Source: Aquimarina sp. BL5
Lineage (GTDB): Bacteria; Bacteroidota; Bacteroidia; Flavobacteriales; Flavobacteriaceae
Assembly (NCBI RefSeq): GCF_003443675.1
Contig: NZ_CP031963.1
Location: 1,387,501 to 1,451,500, forward strand
Direction of reading: 5' to 3'
Length of the DNA: 64,000 nucleotides
A program made the position numbers and the translations under genes. The notes under the pieces are model-generated. The model was not told where the DNA came from and did no database searches. It saw only the letters and a program-made list of their open reading frames with translations. This document shows, in pieces, positions 17,180 through 26,229 of the stretch (positions are counted from its first letter, which is position 1; every line of letters begins with the position of its first letter).

Positions 17180-17758
17180 TTACTTGTTCATTTGACCTAA
17201 AATTTCAACTTTTCGCAACCATTTTGCTCTAAAATCTTCTTTAGAAAGTCTTATAGGTCCAATAGCAGTAATTCGCACCTTTTTTATTCCAATGTATTTT
17301 AATGTTCCTTTTTTCATAGCCTTGTGGCTAGGGTTTCCATAAACCCATTTATAATACCACGCAGGTTGGTCTAATGTACAAATTACTCTTGCTGTTTTTC
17401 CAGTAAAATACGTATCGCTAAATAATGAATTTTCTCTTTTGTTAAAAGCAAATCCAGGAAGTAAAACTCGGTCTAAAAACCCTTTCATTATTGCAGGTAC
17501 GGAACTCCACCAAACAGGATAAATCCAAACTAAATGGTCAGCCCATTTTAATTTGACTTGAGCGTCTAATAGGTCAGGTTCTAATTCTGTTCGTTTTCTA
17601 TATCCAAATTGTAGGTTTGGGTTGAAGTTCAATTCTCTGATGTTAATTTCCTTTATTTCAGCATTCGATTTTTCAGCCCCTTTTTTATAAGATTTTGAAA
17701 GTGCAAAATTGAAACTTTCTTTATCTGGATGTCCATTTATGATTAGTATGTTTTTCAT
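17180..17758 (-). CDS. NAD(P)H-dependent flavodoxin-fold oxidoreductase
   Basis: A 192-residue protein of the NQO1/KefF/MdaB type. The N-terminus IINGHPDKESFNFAL is the FMN phosphate-binding loop. The hallmark VWIYPVWWSSVPAIMKGFLDRVLLPG segment forms the flavin/dimer site. GIKKVRITAIGP lies near the end. Such enzymes carry out two-electron reduction of quinones or nitro compounds. The gene starts 4 bp after the stop of a small membrane-protein gene, which itself follows a Crp-family regulator, so the three probably form one transcript controlled by that regulator. Confidence 0.88.
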   Translation of the reverse strand: MKNILIINGHPDKESFNFALSKSYKKGAEKSNAEIKEINIRELNFNPNLQFGYRKRTELEPDLLDAQVKLKWADHLVWIYPVWWSSVPAIMKGFLDRVLLPGFAFNKRENSLFSDTYFTGKTARVICTLDQPAWYYKWVYGNPSHKAMKKGTLKYIGIKKVRITAIGPIRLSKEDFRAKWLRKVEILGQMNK

Positions 17759-17762
17759 AAAT

Positions 17763-18101
17763 CTAAAAATAAGTTTTCAATTTTCTTTCAAATTTCGTGT
17801 CTGTTAAATTCTGAATTTTGAAGAACTTATAAAGAATAAAACAAGTTGATACCGTTAAGAAGAATGTGCAAATTATGAAGCTGCTAACACTACAAAAAAC
17901 AGCTAATATTTGTGTGCCGATTTCTCCCAAATATGAATCGAAATAATCTTGCTTTTCGATAAAATAGTTGTAAACGGCTATTGCGTATTCGTAAAAACGA
18001 ATGGTAAGTTCATATAATAACCAAATAGGATAAAACCATTTTCTAATAGGTTCCCACCATTTTCCCCAAATTGATTTTAATTGTTTGTTGTTTTCTTCCA
18101 T
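17763..18101 (-). CDS. Small membrane protein between Crp regulator and oxidoreductase
   Basis: A 112-residue protein. A Trp-rich amphipathic N-terminus (KSIWGKWWEPIRKWFYPIW) is followed by a Tyr/Phe-rich region, a strong membrane helix (about 65-95, QILAVFCSVSSFIICTFFL) and a basic tail. No known family. It is tightly linked to the oxidoreductase downstream (4 bp) and the Crp-family gene upstream (55 bp), suggesting shared regulation. Confidence 0.6.
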   Translation of the reverse strand: MEENNKQLKSIWGKWWEPIRKWFYPIWLLYELTIRFYEYAIAVYNYFIEKQDYFDSYLGEIGTQILAVFCSVSSFIICTFFLTVSTCFILYKFFKIQNLTDTKFERKLKTYF

Positions 18102-18156
18102 TTTTAAACCTTTTTACAAAGGTTATTTTAATGGAAGATGTATCATTTGATATAAA

Positions 18157-18738
18157 TCAAATTCGTTTTTTTGGATTTCTTATTCTGCTTAATGTTTCAA
18201 GTGTAATTCCTAAATAGGATGCAATGTGCGTAAGAGGTATTCTTTGGGTTATATTTGGATAAATATTTAAAAGATATTTATAGCGTTCTTCTGCCTTGTT
18301 GAACTGAATTGTATATAATCTTTCACATAGACCTAACATAGTTTGAGTAACAACTTTACTAATAAAACGTTCAAAATCGTGGTACTTCTTCGAAAGGCAA
18401 TCAACTGTATCTTTTGAAAATTCAAGGACAACGGAATCTTCAATAAATTCAACATAATGAGGACTTGGCTCTTCGCTGAAAAAACTGATAATTGCAGCCA
18501 TTATTTCATTTTCAAAAGTGAACCAGTCAGAAATGTCCTTTCCGTCTTTTAAATAATATGCTCTTGAACAACCTTTTACAATTAAGTAGGCTTTTTTGGA
18601 AAATTGTCCTTCACGAACTACAATCTCGCCCTTTTTATAACTTACAATTTTTGAATTCGAAATTAACTCTTGTTGACATTCATTGTTAATAGGGTGATAT
18701 GTTTCTCCAATTTTATTTAAGATTTTTTCAATATCCAT
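18157..18738 (-). CDS. Crp/Fnr-family transcriptional regulator
   Basis: A 193-residue protein. The cyclic-nucleotide-binding-like beta barrel spans about residues 18-118 (YKKGEIVVREGQFSKKAYL, then GKDISDWFTFENEIMAAI). The C-terminal winged helix-turn-helix shows ITQRIPLTHIASYLGITLE then TLSRIRNPKK. The Arg-Ser cAMP-contact motif is absent, as in most Bacteroidota members, so the ligand is unknown. It likely controls the membrane protein and oxidoreductase genes that follow on the same strand. Confidence 0.87.
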   Translation of the reverse strand: MDIEKILNKIGETYHPINNECQQELISNSKIVSYKKGEIVVREGQFSKKAYLIVKGCSRAYYLKDGKDISDWFTFENEIMAAIISFFSEEPSPHYVEFIEDSVVLEFSKDTVDCLSKKYHDFERFISKVVTQTMLGLCERLYTIQFNKAEERYKYLLNIYPNITQRIPLTHIASYLGITLETLSRIRNPKKRI

Positions 18739-19028
18739 TTGTTTAAGTGACTACTGTTTTTCGGTTTGATGAATGTTCGTCATAATGTTTGCCAACTTGC
18801 ATGTATAGTTACTATTATGCTTATTACCGTTTGTAACTAATTACAAACATTTATAAATGTTTACTATCGCATCTGGATTTTATTATAAGTTTTAAAAATA
18901 ACGTAAAACTCCCCATATTACAAAATGATATGGTTCTTTTATATGTTGAAAACAGCATTTTAGATTTAAAAACCTATTCTCGATACACTTCTAATAAAGT
19001 CGAAGCACTCGAATTGACGTTTTTTATA
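18739..19028. other. Intergenic region with repeat fragments
   Basis: A 290-bp spacer. It holds a TTTGCCAACTTGCATG stretch near 18788, similar to an attC outer box but with no clear mate. A solo fragment of the GIY-YIG-element B half lies near its right edge. Confidence 0.45.
18978..19019. repeat. Solo fragment of the GIY-YIG repeat family
   Basis: TCTCGATACACTTCTAATAA, then ACTCGAATTGACG, matches the plan of half B after the GIY-YIG gene (TCTCGATAC ... CACTCGATCTGACG). It lies 10 bp after the stop of the gene at 19029. Confidence 0.55.
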
Positions 19029-20789
19029 TTACTCATTTCCCAACTTAGGAGCTAACCATAAATATCCCATGCATAACAAAAAGAAAATATAGAACCCAAT
19101 TGGGTTGATGGGTTCTAATGGAGAGATTTGTTCTGTGGTTTTTTCGGTAGGTCTATCAAACTGTCTAAGGTTTCTTTGTCTGTTTTCATACGCTGATTTT
19201 GATTTCCAGGTGGTGATATCTGTTACAAAATAATCGAAAACAGCGGTAGTATCTTGTGCTATCGATAGCCTATTCCAGCCTAATTTCTTAGGATAGGTTG
19301 TACCTGTCCATAGATTTGAGATATCAATATCGCTACGCGGTGCAATACGATATTCTTCTTCGGTTTTCACCTCAGGTTCAGGAATAGCTGTTCTTAGCGT
19401 AAACTCATATGATTGATCCTTAATCCCCAGAATACTATGTTCATCCCAACTGACCTCAGCACTTTCTTTTTTACCGATAGCGCCTATAATTTCTGACCAT
19501 AGTTGTTGGTACTCTTTTGTTTTTCCGTTTAAGAGTAATTCATAGGTACTTTCCAACACTGTCGTACTTACTTTCCCTTTACCAAGATGTTTATAGGCGG
19601 ATACGATTTGCTCACTACCATTTTTGGGAATCGCTTGTAGCTGAAATTGATCTTTAAATAGAAAAGGATACTTTCCTATTGTAATTTTTGGTGAATTGAT
19701 TAGGCTTGTCTCCGTACTTTTTTCTCTACTAAAATCAAAAGCCGTGATGCTTTTTCTGGATCGGAAAAAGTCATCATCCGGTTGGATAAAAAGTCCTAAT
19801 CCATCTTCTCTAATAGCATTCTCCAGTGCTGTCCGAGAAGGCTGTCCTACATTTTTTGCTGTAGTAGCATCTAGCATTACCAAATCAAAAGGTGCTAAGT
19901 TCTTTTCAGAAAGAGCGCCGATCGGTATTCGATCTGTATTAAAATATTCGAACTTATATTTTCCTTTGGTGATCCTGCTTTTCACCAATACCTCATGACC
20001 CATTTCTGCCAAATAGTTTTTTAGGTATTTGGTTTCAAAGGTTGGGAAACCATTGACAATTAGGATTTTTAAATGGGTTCGATCCTTTACCTTCACAGGA
20101 ATGGGACTACGAGAACGTATTGTACCCAAAGAATCTTTCTCTACCAATGAAAAGACATAGTTGCCCGTTGCTTTTAATTCCGTCGATACCTGAAATGCTG
20201 ATGCTGTATCGGATACCAACGTAATAGAATCTAACGAATTTCCTCCTGGTCCTTCCAGAATCAATCGATTTCCTTTTGTTGGATTGTTATATAATCCTTC
20301 AAACTCTAACTGCTCTCCTACTACGCTACTTTGATCGTATGTAAACCTCACAACACCAGAAGGCACATCACTTTTGATATAGTGAACCTCATAGTTTTCT
20401 AGCTGCCAAAAATCAAAAGGTGCTACACCTTCTCCCAATACAAAAACAGTGTCTGATGTCTGTATATTTTCGAAAATTGGTTGATTTGCTTTGTACGGAA
20501 AGGTTTGTATTCGTTTATGAGCTTTTTTTAAACTATCTAGTTGTTTGGTATCATAGCCATTAGTAAGCAATGCTACTTTGGTGTTTTTGCCAAGTATGGG
20601 CAAGGCTGGTTGTAGCGCAATGATCGAAAGCGAAACTATTGCAAACAGTGCAACTGTGATGTTCATCCAGAACTTGCGTTTCCCAAAATGAGGCGATTCT
20701 TTCCAAACAAAAACCAACCATACCACTATGGCACTAATGCTTATATAGGGTATCCAATTATTATGTAAAAAAGTGATATTCTCAATCAT
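19029..20789 (-). CDS. MoxR-operon membrane protein (glutamine-amidotransferase-like)
   Basis: A 586-residue protein. Two N-terminal helices (about 13-30 and 40-60) and one C-terminal helix (NPIGFYIFFLLCMGYLWLAP) enclose a large soluble region. A fold around residues 240-340 (LKILIVNGFPTFETKYLKNYL ... PFDLVMLDA) resembles the amidotransferase-like domain found in BatA-associated membrane proteins. Its start overlaps the end of the upstream gene by 8 bp, so it is the last gene of the MoxR operon. It probably works with the upstream BatA-like proteins in envelope assembly; exact role unknown. Confidence 0.75.
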   Translation of the reverse strand: MIENITFLHNNWIPYISISAIVVWLVFVWKESPHFGKRKFWMNITVALFAIVSLSIIALQPALPILGKNTKVALLTNGYDTKQLDSLKKAHKRIQTFPYKANQPIFENIQTSDTVFVLGEGVAPFDFWQLENYEVHYIKSDVPSGVVRFTYDQSSVVGEQLEFEGLYNNPTKGNRLILEGPGGNSLDSITLVSDTASAFQVSTELKATGNYVFSLVEKDSLGTIRSRSPIPVKVKDRTHLKILIVNGFPTFETKYLKNYLAEMGHEVLVKSRITKGKYKFEYFNTDRIPIGALSEKNLAPFDLVMLDATTAKNVGQPSRTALENAIREDGLGLFIQPDDDFFRSRKSITAFDFSREKSTETSLINSPKITIGKYPFLFKDQFQLQAIPKNGSEQIVSAYKHLGKGKVSTTVLESTYELLLNGKTKEYQQLWSEIIGAIGKKESAEVSWDEHSILGIKDQSYEFTLRTAIPEPEVKTEEEYRIAPRSDIDISNLWTGTTYPKKLGWNRLSIAQDTTAVFDYFVTDITTWKSKSAYENRQRNLRQFDRPTEKTTEQISPLEPINPIGFYIFFLLCMGYLWLAPKLGNE

Positions 20790-22998
20790 TGATTTCGAGC
20801 TCCTTTAATAATAATTCATTGATTTTGCTTGTTTGTTGTTGCTGTTTCGCTGCATTAGGCTTCAACTCCGGAAGTGCCAAAAACAATCCTTTTTGTAATT
20901 CCTCCAGTGCTTCTGATGGTACAGTGACGTCTTCAGAAATCCATTTTAATTGTTGTAATGTTTCTAAATATTTTCCTGGGTCTTCGATTGCTTTTGTTGC
21001 CAATTCATTTCCGGCTTGACCGAAAAGTAGCTTATCATCTTCGGTGATCGTACCGCTTTCAGAAATAAGCTGTTCCAATCTTGCCAAAGTTACACGTATA
21101 GAAGGATATGCATCTTCTTGCTCTAAAGTTTCCGTTTTTCGGTATCCCGATACCTCATCGATTTCTCCAGTAAGTCTTTTATCTTCCTTAATCGGAGGAG
21201 GATCAAAACCGATACGATGCACATAGATACGTGCACTGTTTTTTATTTCCTGAATCAGTTTTAGCGCCCTGTATTGATACGGCAATGATTTTTCTGGTGT
21301 GTAGAGTCTTAAATATAATTCTGCATCCCACATTTCATTAAGCGCCTGTCTGAGCTTACTTTTTAGCGATTGTGTAAACAGTGTAGATTCTTCTGGATCT
21401 TCATGATTATGCAGGTATTCTTCTAAAGGATCTTCCTTTTTTTCTTCTACCAGATTGTGTTCATTTTCGCTATCGTGCTTATGTGTGTATTTTGCCAACG
21501 GATCTTCATCCTCATGTCCTTCTTCGTGATGATCTTCGTCCTCATGTTCTGGAGATTCAACATCTCCTTCTGCAGTGCCTCCGAATTCTGATTCATCTCC
21601 CATAAATTCGGCATATTTAAGTCGCAGTACTTTTTGGTCAAAACCTAATTCATTACTTCTAGATTTATAGTCTTTTGTAGATAGTTTTGATTTATCCTTT
21701 AGCAGTTTTTCTGTATCGATAATCAACTGTCGTTGACTTCTAAAGTAATCCGGCATCAGATCCACTCCCATCGTTCCTTCTACCGCAAAAGTATCAGGAA
21801 CGGTATCTTTTATCACTGCAAAAAAGGTTTCGCTTCTGGATGTATTTGGTTTTGGCCGTTTACGGTCTAAGGCTTCTACATAAAAATAGAGTTCATCTCC
21901 CGGTTCCATCTTCATTTGATCCAGATCAATGTTTTTGGACAAATTCATATTCTTATTGCCTTTAGAGATTTTACTATTGAAGTTTAACTTCTCTTCTCTA
22001 AACTTTACGGATTCACCAGAACCTTTACTCACCGTAGCAATGATATAAGCGTCTTCAATCCCAAAGTCATCGGTAATCGCTGTAGTAAAGGATACCTTTT
22101 TATCTTCATTAAAAGCAAAAGAAGTGAACTGTTTTATTCCTTTAATTTCTACAGAAGGGCTCTTGTCTTTGATCACCTCGATAGCATATAATTCGGAAAC
22201 ATAGGATCGGTCTTGTAGGTCAGTAAATTTAAAATTATAAAAACCTGCACTGGTGATTGTGGATGCTCCTGTATATGTTCCATCAATTAATTTCATAGGG
22301 TAGCTATTTCCCATGCTTTCCATCGTTACGCTTTTGATTTCTTGGTCAAATTGTATTTTCCAGGAAACTCTGGATCCTTCTACGGCTTTAATATCCATTG
22401 TAGAAGTCTCTACGGAAGGAACCTGTGTATAGTTGGGGTAATCAATCATTAGTTGTTGACCTATCAACCTAGGTGGCTGTATTACTGTCTTAGTCGTATC
22501 TGTTGGTTTAAAAACAATTGCTTCTGGAGTTTCCTTAGATTGCTGTGATCCTTGAAGGTTTGATAATAGTTCGTACTTATAAATCACTAAGCCTATCAAA
22601 ATAAAAGCACTTAAAATAATAGTGCCACGAACTAAATGATTGGGAGGTTTAATGGTTTTTAGTTTTTCGACAAGTCTGGTTGTTACTCTATTTTGTTGTA
22701 TTCTGGCTAAGCTAGACAGCTTTTCTTCGGGTACTAACAAAAGACCAGTACTATATTCTGTAGCCTCAAGATGAAAATCTATATAGCTGGCAATATTTTC
22801 TAAACTCTTCTTCCATGGTTTTATGACAATTGCAGCAATACTGCCAACCAAAAGCAGGGTTAGTATCGTCCATAATATATTAGAAAACGCAAGATATATT
22901 AACATAGCAGGTCCCAAAGCATATAATGCGATCTCCAGCCAAAGCATCAGTTGCCATCGCCTTCTAAATCCAACCAATATGTCGTGTCCTGATCTCAT
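20782..22998 (-). CDS. MoxR-operon membrane protein with acidic/His-rich insert (DUF4175-like)
   Basis: A 738-residue protein. N-terminal helices lie at about 18-38, 42-62 and 122-142. Then come beta-rich domains (about 170-400) and helical C-terminal parts. Between about 480 and 545 is a low-complexity stretch of Glu, Asp and His, with a duplicated motif (EDPLAKYTHKH and EDPLEEYLHNH) that could bind metal. It resembles the DUF4175 family of Bacteroidota. It starts directly at the stop codon of the BatA-like gene upstream and overlaps the next gene by 8 bp, so translation is probably coupled. Confidence 0.75.
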   Translation of the reverse strand: MRSGHDILVGFRRRWQLMLWLEIALYALGPAMLIYLAFSNILWTILTLLLVGSIAAIVIKPWKKSLENIASYIDFHLEATEYSTGLLLVPEEKLSSLARIQQNRVTTRLVEKLKTIKPPNHLVRGTIILSAFILIGLVIYKYELLSNLQGSQQSKETPEAIVFKPTDTTKTVIQPPRLIGQQLMIDYPNYTQVPSVETSTMDIKAVEGSRVSWKIQFDQEIKSVTMESMGNSYPMKLIDGTYTGASTITSAGFYNFKFTDLQDRSYVSELYAIEVIKDKSPSVEIKGIKQFTSFAFNEDKKVSFTTAITDDFGIEDAYIIATVSKGSGESVKFREEKLNFNSKISKGNKNMNLSKNIDLDQMKMEPGDELYFYVEALDRKRPKPNTSRSETFFAVIKDTVPDTFAVEGTMGVDLMPDYFRSQRQLIIDTEKLLKDKSKLSTKDYKSRSNELGFDQKVLRLKYAEFMGDESEFGGTAEGDVESPEHEDEDHHEEGHEDEDPLAKYTHKHDSENEHNLVEEKKEDPLEEYLHNHEDPEESTLFTQSLKSKLRQALNEMWDAELYLRLYTPEKSLPYQYRALKLIQEIKNSARIYVHRIGFDPPPIKEDKRLTGEIDEVSGYRKTETLEQEDAYPSIRVTLARLEQLISESGTITEDDKLLFGQAGNELATKAIEDPGKYLETLQQLKWISEDVTVPSEALEELQKGLFLALPELKPNAAKQQQQTSKINELLLKELEIND

Positions 22999-24296
22999 TA
23001 TTGTTTTCTGAATTTTGCTACACTACGTTCCATCACTAACAATGCTCCCAATAACAACCATAACCATTTTGACACATCAAAAAGTTTAAATTGTTTTTTA
23101 CCCGATACTAGATTTGTCGCTACAGGTTGCAGTTCTGATATATCGATCGTTCTTTTATCATACTCATTAATTTCGGTTTCGATATCTTGATGAAAATCAA
23201 AAAGTTTTAGCAGTTGTTCGGATACGTTTCTATCGATACTATTCTCTGTATTCAGTGTTTCTGTAAGATAAAAAATCCTATTCGAAGATCCTGCTTCTAT
23301 AATATTATCAGCAAGATCATCCGGTTGGTACACTAACATCCTTGTTGACGTATTCGGAACTACAGCTGAAGACAACCAAACCACCAAGTCAAAAGCATCA
23401 GTATCTAATCCTTCTCTATCCTGAACGATTTCTATATCTATTTGTTTATTCAGGTACTTTGATATCACATTTAGCGATGCTTCTATGTATGTTTTTTGAG
23501 TAGCTAGACTATCTTCGTAAAACAATACTACTTTGGTTGGTAATTCTGAAGTAAGAATTACGCTTTCTTCTTTTCCGTTTAACGGAATCATCACACTGTC
23601 ATTTGCTTCATTAAATCTAAGTCTCTTATCATCGGTAGCAATAAATGCCTTCTTAAAAGACAACTGATCTTGATCACTAATCATCGATAGAACTTGCAAA
23701 GAATCTTCTTTCTTAATGGCTTTAAGCACTTTTTTAGATACCTCTTCTGATTCTAAAGATATCCAGGCAACATTCTTGTTCGTTTCTGGTCTTTTACCTT
23801 TGATTCCGTTTATGAATGCTTTCGTAAAAACGACAATACTATCGGTTTGTAGCGTTTCCATTTCTTTGGCTAACTGCCAATAATTAGGAGTATTATTATT
23901 TTCTATAGCTGTCTGATCAGTATCCAACTCGGGAAATCCGGATTCCAAAAGCCTTAGCGATTCTCCTGTTTCTATGGTATCTATGATCGTTTGTATTCTA
24001 TCATCATCCAGTAATGAAGGTTCTACTATATAGATTATTGGTATGGTCGTCGCTTTCTTTTTAATCCCAAATCCGGCCATTAAGAATACCAAAACACCAA
24101 TCAACAACATTCTTAGTAGTAGTAGAAAAAGTTCATTTAGTTGAATACTTCTGGATTGTTTCGAGTCTGATTCACTCAGCAATTTAGTGCTCCCCACTTT
24201 TATTGTTTTTCCTTCTTTTTTACTCCACAGATGTATGGCTAAAGGAACCAGAAGTCCTAATAATGCCCAGAGATATGTAGGGTTTAGGAAAAACAT
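22998..24296 (-). CDS. BatA-domain membrane protein
   Basis: A 432-residue protein. It begins FFLNPTYLWALLGLLVPLAIHLW, the N-terminal BatA (aerotolerance regulator) signature, with a second helix at about 55-75 and a C-terminal helix near 405-425. The middle part lacks a recognisable MIDAS motif DxSxS, so it is not a canonical von Willebrand protein. It sits 1 bp from the DUF58 gene and overlaps the next gene by one base. Bat proteins work with MoxR ATPases in membrane-protein quality control or stress resistance. Confidence 0.82.
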   Translation of the reverse strand: MFFLNPTYLWALLGLLVPLAIHLWSKKEGKTIKVGSTKLLSESDSKQSRSIQLNELFLLLLRMLLIGVLVFLMAGFGIKKKATTIPIIYIVEPSLLDDDRIQTIIDTIETGESLRLLESGFPELDTDQTAIENNNTPNYWQLAKEMETLQTDSIVVFTKAFINGIKGKRPETNKNVAWISLESEEVSKKVLKAIKKEDSLQVLSMISDQDQLSFKKAFIATDDKRLRFNEANDSVMIPLNGKEESVILTSELPTKVVLFYEDSLATQKTYIEASLNVISKYLNKQIDIEIVQDREGLDTDAFDLVVWLSSAVVPNTSTRMLVYQPDDLADNIIEAGSSNRIFYLTETLNTENSIDRNVSEQLLKLFDFHQDIETEINEYDKRTIDISELQPVATNLVSGKKQFKLFDVSKWLWLLLGALLVMERSVAKFRKQ

Positions 24297-24297
24297 A

Positions 24298-25194
24298 TCA
24301 GATTAGTTTGTTTCGTTTCTTCAGGAATACCTGTAATGCCTCTCCTATATGTTCTTGTAATTGGAACAAATGATAACTGATATCATTGGCTAAGAGCGTA
24401 TTTTTAGTATTCTTGATCATTTCCTCTAATGCGATGAGATATTCTTTTTTAGCGGTTTTTGCATCTATTTTGAGTTTTGCTCCTGTCTCTAAATCTTCAA
24501 ATGTTACAGTACCTTTGTAATCAAACTCTAACTCATTCTTTCCCATAAGATGTAATACCACTACCTCATTTTTTGGGGTTTTTAATCTTTTTACAAAAGA
24601 TGTTAGCTCTTCGTTATGTTCATACAGATCCGTTATAAAAAATATCAGTTCTTTGTGATTGCGATTGTGAAGACTTTTGGAGGCATTTGGGTTTTCGGGC
24701 CATTTCCCTTTATTTTCTATATTTGTTAGTTCCAATAAAAAACGATTATAATGTTGTTTCTGGATTTTAGGATATAAGTTATACAACTGCTGTTCGTTTA
24801 ATGCAAAAAGTCCAATAGCATCTCCTTGATTTTGGGATAAGTATCCTAAAGAAGCTATTAAGATTCTGGCATAATCCATTTTAGAAAGTTCGTCCTCCTG
24901 ATGAAGCATGGATTTACTTGCATCCAAAATAAATTTTATTGAAATATTGGTTTCTACTTCGGATTGCTTGATATAATATCTACCGGATCGGGCTAACATT
25001 TTCCAATCGAGTAATCGTAAATCATCACCCGGTTCATAATTACGGAATTGAGTAAATTCCATTCCAGAACCTACATTGCGACTATTATTTAATCCAGACA
25101 AATATCCATCAACAATTACACGCGCAATGAGTGATAATCCTGATACCGTTTTAATAAATTCAGGTTTTAATAATTGATGATAATCTTGTCTCAC
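24298..25194 (-). CDS. DUF58 domain protein
   Basis: A 298-residue protein. The DUF58 core has FTQFRNYEPGDDLRLLDWKMLARSGRYYIKQSE, followed by a von Willebrand A-like region (IKFILDASKSMLHQ, a DASKS MIDAS-type motif, residues about 86-100). These soluble proteins are regular partners of MoxR ATPases. The start is GTG, 18 bp after the MoxR stop. No signal peptide, so cytosolic. Confidence 0.9.
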   Translation of the reverse strand: MRQDYHQLLKPEFIKTVSGLSLIARVIVDGYLSGLNNSRNVGSGMEFTQFRNYEPGDDLRLLDWKMLARSGRYYIKQSEVETNISIKFILDASKSMLHQEDELSKMDYARILIASLGYLSQNQGDAIGLFALNEQQLYNLYPKIQKQHYNRFLLELTNIENKGKWPENPNASKSLHNRNHKELIFFITDLYEHNEELTSFVKRLKTPKNEVVVLHLMGKNELEFDYKGTVTFEDLETGAKLKIDAKTAKKEYLIALEEMIKNTKNTLLANDISYHLFQLQEHIGEALQVFLKKRNKLI

Positions 25195-25212
25195 TTGATT
25201 TGTTCTATTATC

Positions 25213-26214
25213 CTACTTCCCTACCTCAATGGCTTTTAATAGATGATGCGTAACCTCATCAGAAGTGATACCCTCTGATTCTGCTCTAAAATTCACAATA
25301 ACTCTGTGTCTTAACACAGGTATGGCTACATGGTGTAAATCATCTAATGTCACTGATAATCTTCCTTGTGCTAATGCACGAGCCTTGGCTGTTAATATCA
25401 TTGCTTGACCAGCTCGCGGTCCTGCTCCCCAATTCACCCATTCTTTTACGTATGCATTAGTAGTTGTTTCTGGTCTCGTAGCTCTAATCACCTTACTTAC
25501 ATAGCTAACTAAATCATCACTTATAGGAACTTCTCTAACCAACTGTTGTAATCTGATAATATCTTCTCCGGATATCACTTTATTCAGGGTTTCCTTCTTG
25601 ACACCCGTTGTATTTTTTAGAATGGTGGTTTCTTCAGACTCCGTTGGATATCCTATTTTGATATATAATAGAAAACGATCTTGTTGCGCTTCTGGAAGTG
25701 AAAATGTTCCGGATTGCTCAATAGGATTTTGAGTAGCGAGTATAAAAAATGGCTTATCTAACTCGTATGTTTTTCCGGAATAGGTAACCTCAAACTCCTG
25801 CATCGCCTCTAATAATGCGGCCTGCGTTTTTGGTGGCGTACGATTGATCTCATCTGCCAAGATGATATTAGAAAAAATAGGGCCTTTATTAAATTTAAAA
25901 AATTTCTTTCCTGTGCTATAATCTTCTTCTAATATTTCTGTACCAATAATATCTGATGGCATTAAATCTGGCGTAAATTGTATTCTTTTGAATTTTAAAT
26001 CAATAGCTTGTGCCAGCGTTCTGATCATTAATGTTTTTGCCAAACCCGGAACTCCTTCTAACAATGCATGTCCACCTGCAAGAAAGGTAATCAATAACTG
26101 CTCTACCGTTTCTTCTTGCCCAGTAATCACCTTACCGATCTCTTTCCGTAACTTCTGAAGTTTCTCCGTAAGAATAGTTACCTCTGCTTCTATATTTACT
26201 AACTCTCTGTCCAT
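25213..26214 (-). CDS. MoxR-family AAA ATPase
   Basis: A 333-residue AAA+ ATPase of the MoxR/RavA group. Walker A is GVPGLAKT (about residues 57-64), Walker B IILADEINRTPPKTQAALLEAMQE (about 117-140), sensor 1 FILATQNPIEQSG, and the arginine/lid region RFLLYIKIGYP. MoxR proteins act as chaperone-like remodellers for partners with von Willebrand domains, here the DUF58 and BatA-like products of the following genes. It is the second gene in the operon, 15 bp after the DUF4159 gene. Confidence 0.93.
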   Translation of the reverse strand: MDRELVNIEAEVTILTEKLQKLRKEIGKVITGQEETVEQLLITFLAGGHALLEGVPGLAKTLMIRTLAQAIDLKFKRIQFTPDLMPSDIIGTEILEEDYSTGKKFFKFNKGPIFSNIILADEINRTPPKTQAALLEAMQEFEVTYSGKTYELDKPFFILATQNPIEQSGTFSLPEAQQDRFLLYIKIGYPTESEETTILKNTTGVKKETLNKVISGEDIIRLQQLVREVPISDDLVSYVSKVIRATRPETTTNAYVKEWVNWGAGPRAGQAMILTAKARALAQGRLSVTLDDLHHVAIPVLRHRVIVNFRAESEGITSDEVTHHLLKAIEVGK

Positions 26215-26229
26215 GTAGTTATATCTCTT

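Noticed and set aside
3300..19020. Class-1 type integron or integrase
   Set aside because: No tyrosine recombinase, attI or promoter Pc is visible. Only cassette-like palindromes are present, so an integron was not called.
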